From an uncultured Mycoplasma sp. (GTDB lineage Bacteria; Bacillota_I; Bacilli_A; RF39; UBA660), in NCBI GenBank assembly GCA_947565485.1, contig CANOGG010000024.1, forward strand, positions 1 to 9,983: 9,983 bases of DNA, read 5' to 3'. The translations under genes were made by a program, and so were the position numbers. The notes under the pieces are model-generated. The model was not told the DNA's origin. It saw nothing but the letters and a program-made list of their open reading frames with translations, and did no database searches. Shown here in pieces: positions 6,704-9,983 of this stretch. Every line of letters begins with the position of its first letter. The stretch's first letter is position 1.

Positions 6704-6736
6704 TTTTAATCACCTATTACTATTATGTTCCATAAC

Positions 6737-7174
6737 CTAACTTTTATATTCCCCAAATTCTTTCAAAATCGCCGCATTTAAAGAATCATAATAAGTACTA
6801 CTACTAGACTTAATAAGCATCTCATAATCATTTATCTTCTTAATAAACTCTGCTGCAACATTTACCTCACCTACTCTAAAATTAACTCTCTTATCCGTAA
6901 AATAGCTCGCCATCAAATCCACACTCTCTTTTTTATTATAAAGTCCCAGAACTAACTTATACACACCCTTATCATTCCATATATAAACATTTTCATAATT
7001 AGCCTTTTTATTAGTCGCCTCTTCTAAAGTATTATAAGCACCTACATAAAAATAAGTAACTTTACTATCAAGGGCGAGTATTGTAAGAGGATTATCAAAC
7101 TTCACACAAACTAAATACGATACTATCATTCCCATTACTAAAGCGAGTAAAAAAACTTTCATATTTTGCTTCAT
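6737..7174 (-). CDS. Small membrane-anchored SPOR-domain protein, SpoIIB-like
   Basis: A 145-residue protein with a membrane anchor at residues 6-24, an outside linker, and a SPOR-type repeat at about 38-104. It has the two paired strands VTYFYVGAYNTLEEA and YKLVLGLYNKKES, each followed by a helix, as in SPOR domains that bind denuded septal peptidoglycan. A helical tail (105-145) follows. In B. subtilis, SpoIIB is a SPOR-containing membrane protein of the engulfing septum, encoded near mreBCD. That position makes a SpoIIB-like role likely here, but it is inferred, since SPOR domains also occur in cell division and CwlC-type proteins. The start is ATG 7174, 5 nt after GGTGA; an upstream in-frame ATG at 7186 has no ribosome binding site and overlaps the one used. 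Confidence 0.7.
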   Translation of the reverse strand: MKQNMKVFLLALVMGMIVSYLVCVKFDNPLTILALDSKVTYFYVGAYNTLEEATNKKANYENVYIWNDKGVYKLVLGLYNKKESVDLMASYFTDKRVNFRVGEVNVAAEFIKKINDYEMLIKSSSSTYYDSLNAAILKEFGEYKS

Positions 7175-7190
7175 TATTATCACCATCTAA

Positions 7191-7220
7191 ATTGTATCAC
7201 AAAGTTATTAAATAATCTGT
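7191..7220 (-). promoter_or_regulatory. Candidate promoter before the SPOR-domain gene, possibly sigma-E-like
   Basis: On the minus strand, GATACAAT (7191-7198) is one base from the sigma-E -10 consensus CATACAAT. ACAGATT lies 15 nt upstream (7214-7220) and matches the -35 loosely. The same bases also form an extended -10 (TGATACAAT) for sigma-A. The two cannot be told apart from sequence. Confidence 0.3.
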
Positions 7221-7235
7221 CGAATAAAAGTCCCC

Positions 7236-7757
7236 TTAACCAAAAAAGATAAAAGTAATAATAAACGCCGCAATAATACCCATTAAATCAGCAAATAATC
7301 CCACAGGAAGGGCATACCGAGTCTTAGTTACTTTTATACTCCCAAAATAAAGTGCCAATACATAAATAGTAGTATCCGTACATCCTTGCAGAGTCGCCGC
7401 AAGTCTGCCCACCAAACTATCAGGTCCAAAATTTGCAAATATTTCATTCATAATCGCTAATGATGCGGTCCCTGATATTGGCCTTAAAAGCGCCATCGGT
7501 ATAATATCAATTGATATTCTACTATCAACAAAAAGTGGTTTTAAAAATGCCAAAGCTCCCTCTAAAAAATGACTATCCAAAAAAATATTTATCGCAAATA
7601 CCATTGCTATTATTGTCGGAGCAATGTGAAAAATCATTACCATCCCCTCTTTTGCGCCCACCAAAAAACTATCATAAACATTTACTTTCTTAACAAAACC
7701 ATAAAAAATAACTCCCAAGACAAACAAAGGAATAATTATCTTTGAAACTATATTCAT
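7236..7757 (-). CDS. spmB: Spore maturation protein SpmB
   Basis: SpmB acts with SpmA in late spore maturation and core dehydration in B. subtilis. Its biochemical activity is unclear, though the family has a nucleoside-transporter gate domain. The 173-residue product is close to the usual 178. It has about four membrane segments (roughly 5-23, 38-62, 125-140 and 150-172). It carries the family signature IPMALLRPISGTASLAIM (about 86-103) and RLAATLQGCTDTTIYVLALYFG (about 118-139). The start overlaps the spmA stop as ATGA (7754-7757), with an AGGAGA ribosome binding site inside spmA. It is the last gene of the dacB-spmA-spmB group; no clear terminator follows in the 49-61 nt before the SPOR gene. 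Confidence 0.94.
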   Translation of the reverse strand: MNIVSKIIIPLFVLGVIFYGFVKKVNVYDSFLVGAKEGMVMIFHIAPTIIAMVFAINIFLDSHFLEGALAFLKPLFVDSRISIDIIPMALLRPISGTASLAIMNEIFANFGPDSLVGRLAATLQGCTDTTIYVLALYFGSIKVTKTRYALPVGLFADLMGIIAAFIITFIFFG

Positions 7758-8332
7758 CTCACTCTTCTCCTTATAAAATAATCTAGCACTAACCCCGAAA
7801 TACTAGATACACTAGTAGCTAATATACTCGTTACAATAATATCTGTCGGATTAACACTTCCATACATCATTCTAAGAGCAATAACTGTCGTGGGAATTAA
7901 CGTCACTCCCCCTGTGTTAAGCACTAAAAAAGTAATCATGGCCTCACTTGCTCGCGTCTTATCATCATTAACCTTTTGCATCTCCTCCATTGCTTTTAAC
8001 CCAAAAGGTGTCGCTGCACTACCAAGTCCTAGCATATTTGCTGCCACATTACTAGCAATATAACCAAGTGCCTTGTTATCTCTATCTAAACTTGGAAAAA
8101 GTCGTCTCAAAATTGGATTCAAAACTTTCGCAAATATATTTAGTAACCCAGCATCTTCCGCAATTTTCATTATTCCCGTCCATAAAATAATTAAAGGCAT
8201 CATCTGCACAATCATATTAAAACCACTCGTCGCATGAGTTAAAATCCCGTTATTAATTACTTCTATATTTCCCGTAACTAACGAATAAATAATCGCTATA
8301 AATATTAAAATAGCCCAAATAATATTTACCAC
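7754..8332 (-). CDS. spmA: Spore maturation protein SpmA
   Basis: Partner of SpmB in spore maturation. The 192-residue product has the family pattern: an N-terminal membrane segment (about 3-20), PLIILWTGIMKIAEDAGLL, then LRRLFPSLD, and the highly conserved SNVAANMLGLGSAATPFGLKAMEEMQ at about residues 93-118. FLVLNTGGVTLIPTTVIALR and further membrane segments follow, ending in a basic tail (RRRVR). Length matches the usual 190-200. The GTG start at 8332 overlaps the end of the carboxypeptidase gene by 7 nt; a purine-rich AAAGGA lies about 8 nt upstream inside that gene. Confidence 0.95.
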   Translation of the reverse strand: MVNIIWAILIFIAIIYSLVTGNIEVINNGILTHATSGFNMIVQMMPLIILWTGIMKIAEDAGLLNIFAKVLNPILRRLFPSLDRDNKALGYIASNVAANMLGLGSAATPFGLKAMEEMQKVNDDKTRASEAMITFLVLNTGGVTLIPTTVIALRMMYGSVNPTDIIVTSILATSVSSISGLVLDYFIRRRVR

Positions 8333-9411
8333 TTAAACCATCCTTTTATTTTATCCCACAAGCTTATCTTTTCTTTTTCGACCTCTCTATCTATAGTTTT
8401 AGCATAGATACTCTCCACATGTAACACCTCTTCCCCCACTTTCACTTTAACCTCTCCAATCTTTACATCATCATATACTTTATCATACTTATATAATGTT
8501 ATATCAAGTTTTAAGTCCTTTTTTTCCTCTTTTTTAACTAACGCATAATAATCTTTTTTCACATAAAAATTCACATCTTTATAATAATCATCATCTATTT
8601 TAAAATTATTTTTATCTATTGCCATCACTGCCTCATACTTCGCAAAATAAGTCTCATATAAACTCACATGGTCACTAAAATCATTTCCATCATTAAGCGT
8701 CACTACCACTAAATTTTTATTATCTTTTGAGGCCGTTGTAACAAGTGTTCTTCTAGCCGCATTGGTATATCCTGTTTTCCCTCCTGTCGCGTACTCATAC
8801 ATCGAAAACAACTTGTTTTTCCCTTCCCAATTATAAGTTTTCAGATTACTTTGAGCTTTATAGTTTTTAGTCCCAAATATCGTCCTAAACGTCTCATTTT
8901 GCATCGCTACTTTCGTTAAAAGAGCCATATCATACGCTGTCGAAATATTTCCCACTCCATTCTCATCAAGACCATGAGCATTAACAAACTTTGTATTCTT
9001 CATTCCTATCGTACTCGCATACTCATTCATGAGATACACAAAATTCTCCATTGACCCTGCAACAGTATTGGCAATACTAACCGCCGCATCATTCCCACTT
9101 CTAAGCATCAAACCATAAAGTAAATCTCTAAGCTTAATCTCTTCACCTACTTCTAGATAAACACTCGACCCATAAGCTTTTAAAACATCTTCATCAACCA
9201 CCACTTGTTTTTCTAAATCACTATACATAATCGTTACTAAGCAAGTCATAATCTTTGTAATCGAAGCAATAAGTCGCGGTTCATCTTTATTTAAGTCATA
9301 CAAAACTCGTCCACTATTTAAATCCATTACTACTGCCCCACTTGCACTAATTGCCAATATTTTAAGTGGTAAAACTAAAAATACTAAAAGTGCCACAACT
9401 AATTTTTTCAT
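8326..9411 (-). CDS. dacB: Sporulation-type D-alanyl-D-alanine carboxypeptidase (PBP5*/DacF family)
   Basis: A penicillin-binding protein that removes the terminal D-alanine of peptidoglycan stem peptides, lowering cross-linking. From the chosen start there is a signal peptide at residues 1-20 (MKKLVVALLVFLVLPLKILA). The three active-site motifs are Ser50-Ile-Thr-Lys53, Ser105-Gly-Asn107 and Lys212-Thr-Gly214, in family spacing. A beta-rich PBP5 C-terminal domain (about 265-345) follows, then an amphipathic end (LWDKIKGWFKW) that likely anchors to the membrane face. Length is 361 residues. Start ATG 9411 has AGGGGTGA (9420-9427) 8 nt upstream; an upstream ATG at 9447 would add 12 residues before the signal peptide and has no such site. 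Position before spmA-spmB matches the B. subtilis dacB-spmA-spmB operon, so a cortex-forming role is likely. By sequence, DacF or DacA are equally possible names. Confidence 0.93.
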   Translation of the reverse strand: MKKLVVALLVFLVLPLKILAISASGAVVMDLNSGRVLYDLNKDEPRLIASITKIMTCLVTIMYSDLEKQVVVDEDVLKAYGSSVYLEVGEEIKLRDLLYGLMLRSGNDAAVSIANTVAGSMENFVYLMNEYASTIGMKNTKFVNAHGLDENGVGNISTAYDMALLTKVAMQNETFRTIFGTKNYKAQSNLKTYNWEGKNKLFSMYEYATGGKTGYTNAARRTLVTTASKDNKNLVVVTLNDGNDFSDHVSLYETYFAKYEAVMAIDKNNFKIDDDYYKDVNFYVKKDYYALVKKEEKKDLKLDITLYKYDKVYDDVKIGEVKVKVGEEVLHVESIYAKTIDREVEKEKISLWDKIKGWFKW

Positions 9412-9450
9412 GACTTGCATCACCCCTATAAACTTATGCACTATCACCCT

Positions 9451-9491
9451 AAAAAAGAAGAAAAAAAGAAATCTAAGTTTCCCTAAATTTC
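9451..9491 (-). terminator. Rho-independent terminator after the PD-(D/E)XK gene
   Basis: Read on the minus strand, GAAATTTAG (9483-9491) pairs with CTTAGATTTC (9468-9477) around a GGAAA-type loop, with one wobble pair and one bulge. A T-rich run follows (complement of 9451-9467). The stop codon of the upstream gene at 9483-9485 lies in the stem. It separates that gene from the dacB group. Confidence 0.65.
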
Positions 9492-9983
9492 CTCAATTAC
9501 TTGTACTTTATTTCCCACAAACACAACTAAATATTTTTTTAGTTCTTTATTATGAAGTCGTGTGTCTTTACTATACTCCTCTAGTTGCTTTATCCCCTCT
9601 TGTAGTTTCTCTTCTAAAACTTTACGAGAATACTCTTTTTTTCTGATATATTTAAGTTCGATTAATATGTTATAGTCCATGTGTTCTCCATTACCAGCAA
9701 TATATACATCTGCATATCCCTCATTGCATGGATACTCCGTATATAGATTAAACTCTGGAACTCTATTTAAAAATGCACTATATAATATCTCAATATCTCC
9801 TTCTTTAAAATTTCTAAATAACCTATTATCTAGTCTTTTTAATACTTCTTCTATATATCTAGTTATCTTCTCTATTTTACCCTCTTTTATTTCATCAATA
9901 AAACTTATTTTCTCATTAATATTTAAATTAACCTTATATTCACTTAAAATCTTTAAAAAATAATTATTATACGTCTCTTTCAT
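9483..9983 (-). CDS. C-terminal part of an AAA-ATPase-like / PD-(D/E)XK nuclease-fold protein, 5' end outside window
   Basis: The last 166 residues of a protein that very probably continues beyond the window. The ATG at the very edge need not be the start, since proteins of this kind are usually 500-580 residues with an N-terminal AAA-ATPase-like domain. The visible part has a helical lead-in (1-75) and then a PD-(D/E)XK-type core: ILYSAFLNRV, then TEYPCNEGYADVYI with Asp92, and ILIELKYIRK with Glu109 and Lys111 as the E-x-K pair. A helix and a last strand (KKYLVVFVGNKV) follow. This fits the PDDEXK_9 domain (Pfam PF08011) common in gut Firmicutes and Bacteroidetes. The cellular role of these proteins is not established; defence or mobile-element links have been suggested. 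It ends in its own terminator. Confidence 0.75.
   Translation of the reverse strand: MKETYNNYFLKILSEYKVNLNINEKISFIDEIKEGKIEKITRYIEEVLKRLDNRLFRNFKEGDIEILYSAFLNRVPEFNLYTEYPCNEGYADVYIAGNGEHMDYNILIELKYIRKKEYSRKVLEEKLQEGIKQLEEYSKDTRLHNKELKKYLVVFVGNKVQVIEEI

Noticed and set aside
6704..6760. A sigma-E promoter before mreC (GAATATA and CATAATAG)
   Set aside because: The two elements are 17 nt apart, more than the 13-15 nt sigma-E needs, and AT-rich sequence gives such matches often.
9412..9467. A forespore (sigma-F or sigma-G) promoter before the carboxypeptidase gene, suggested by CATAAGTTTA and GGGGTGAT
   Set aside because: No -35 match at proper spacing for CATAAGTTTA. GGGGTGAT is better explained as the ribosome binding site, and a start there would fall inside the gene.
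9410..9963. Open frames on the + strand opposite the carboxypeptidase and nuclease-fold genes
   Set aside because: They lie antisense to well-supported genes, have low-complexity composition and lack plausible ribosome binding sites.
1..9983. tRNA genes, CRISPR arrays, insertion sequences or prophage genes
   Set aside because: I saw no regularly spaced repeats, no transposase or integrase motifs, no inverted terminal repeats and no cloverleaf-like sequence in the gaps.

Overview
This is an AT-rich window from a Gram-positive, endospore-forming bacterium of the Firmicutes type. Three things support that: a rplU-prp-rpmA operon whose L27 carries a cleavable N-terminal extension, a dacB-spmA-spmB cluster, and an M50 metalloprotease beside a degenerate LytM protein (SpoIVFB/SpoIVFA type). 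The wording of L27 and the extreme AT content suggest an uncultured, probably gut-associated, Clostridia-like lineage. That placement is an inference and is weakly held.

Layout. Positions 1-1787 are read on the + strand. They hold the 3' part of an unrecognised protein with a membrane hairpin, then a trmB tRNA methyltransferase gene broken by a frameshift near 1520. A hairpin at 1786-1820 ends this strand and the convergent minus-strand genes. Everything from 1803 to 9983 reads on the minus strand. In the direction of transcription it runs: the C-terminal part of an AAA-ATPase-like/PD-(D/E)XK protein with its own terminator; dacB-type carboxypeptidase, spmA and spmB; a small SPOR-domain membrane protein; mreC, mreD, spoIVFA-like and spoIVFB; an unrecognised 269-residue gene with its own promoter; a strong promoter and structured leader; then rplU, prp and rpmA; and an unrecognised 183-residue gene.

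How it fits together. In Bacillus subtilis the order spoIIB-maf-radC-mreB-mreC-mreD-minC-minD-spoIVFA-spoIVFB-rplU-ysxB(prp)-rpmA is classical. This window keeps a compressed version of it: SPOR protein, mreC, mreD, spoIVFA, spoIVFB, rplU, prp, rpmA. mreB and minCD are missing from the interval, and the dacB-spmA-spmB cortex/dehydration operon is joined in front. The minus-strand genes from dacB to spoIVFB are tightly packed, with overlaps of 4, 7 and 32 nt and gaps of 33-49 nt. They look like one sporulation and cell-envelope transcription block. Prp is the protease that trims the L27 extension encoded two genes along the same operon.

Composition. The + strand is strongly C-rich over G throughout, including inside the + strand genes. 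Minus-strand genes are therefore G-rich and probably on the leading strand, while the trmB region is C-ending in its codons and probably on the lagging strand. I see no tRNA, rRNA, insertion sequence or CRISPR array, and no gene-free stretch over 300 bases. I find no convincing wholly new system. The most interesting points are the broken trmB, two unrecognised genes inserted in a very conserved neighbourhood, and the merged sporulation/envelope operon without mreB.
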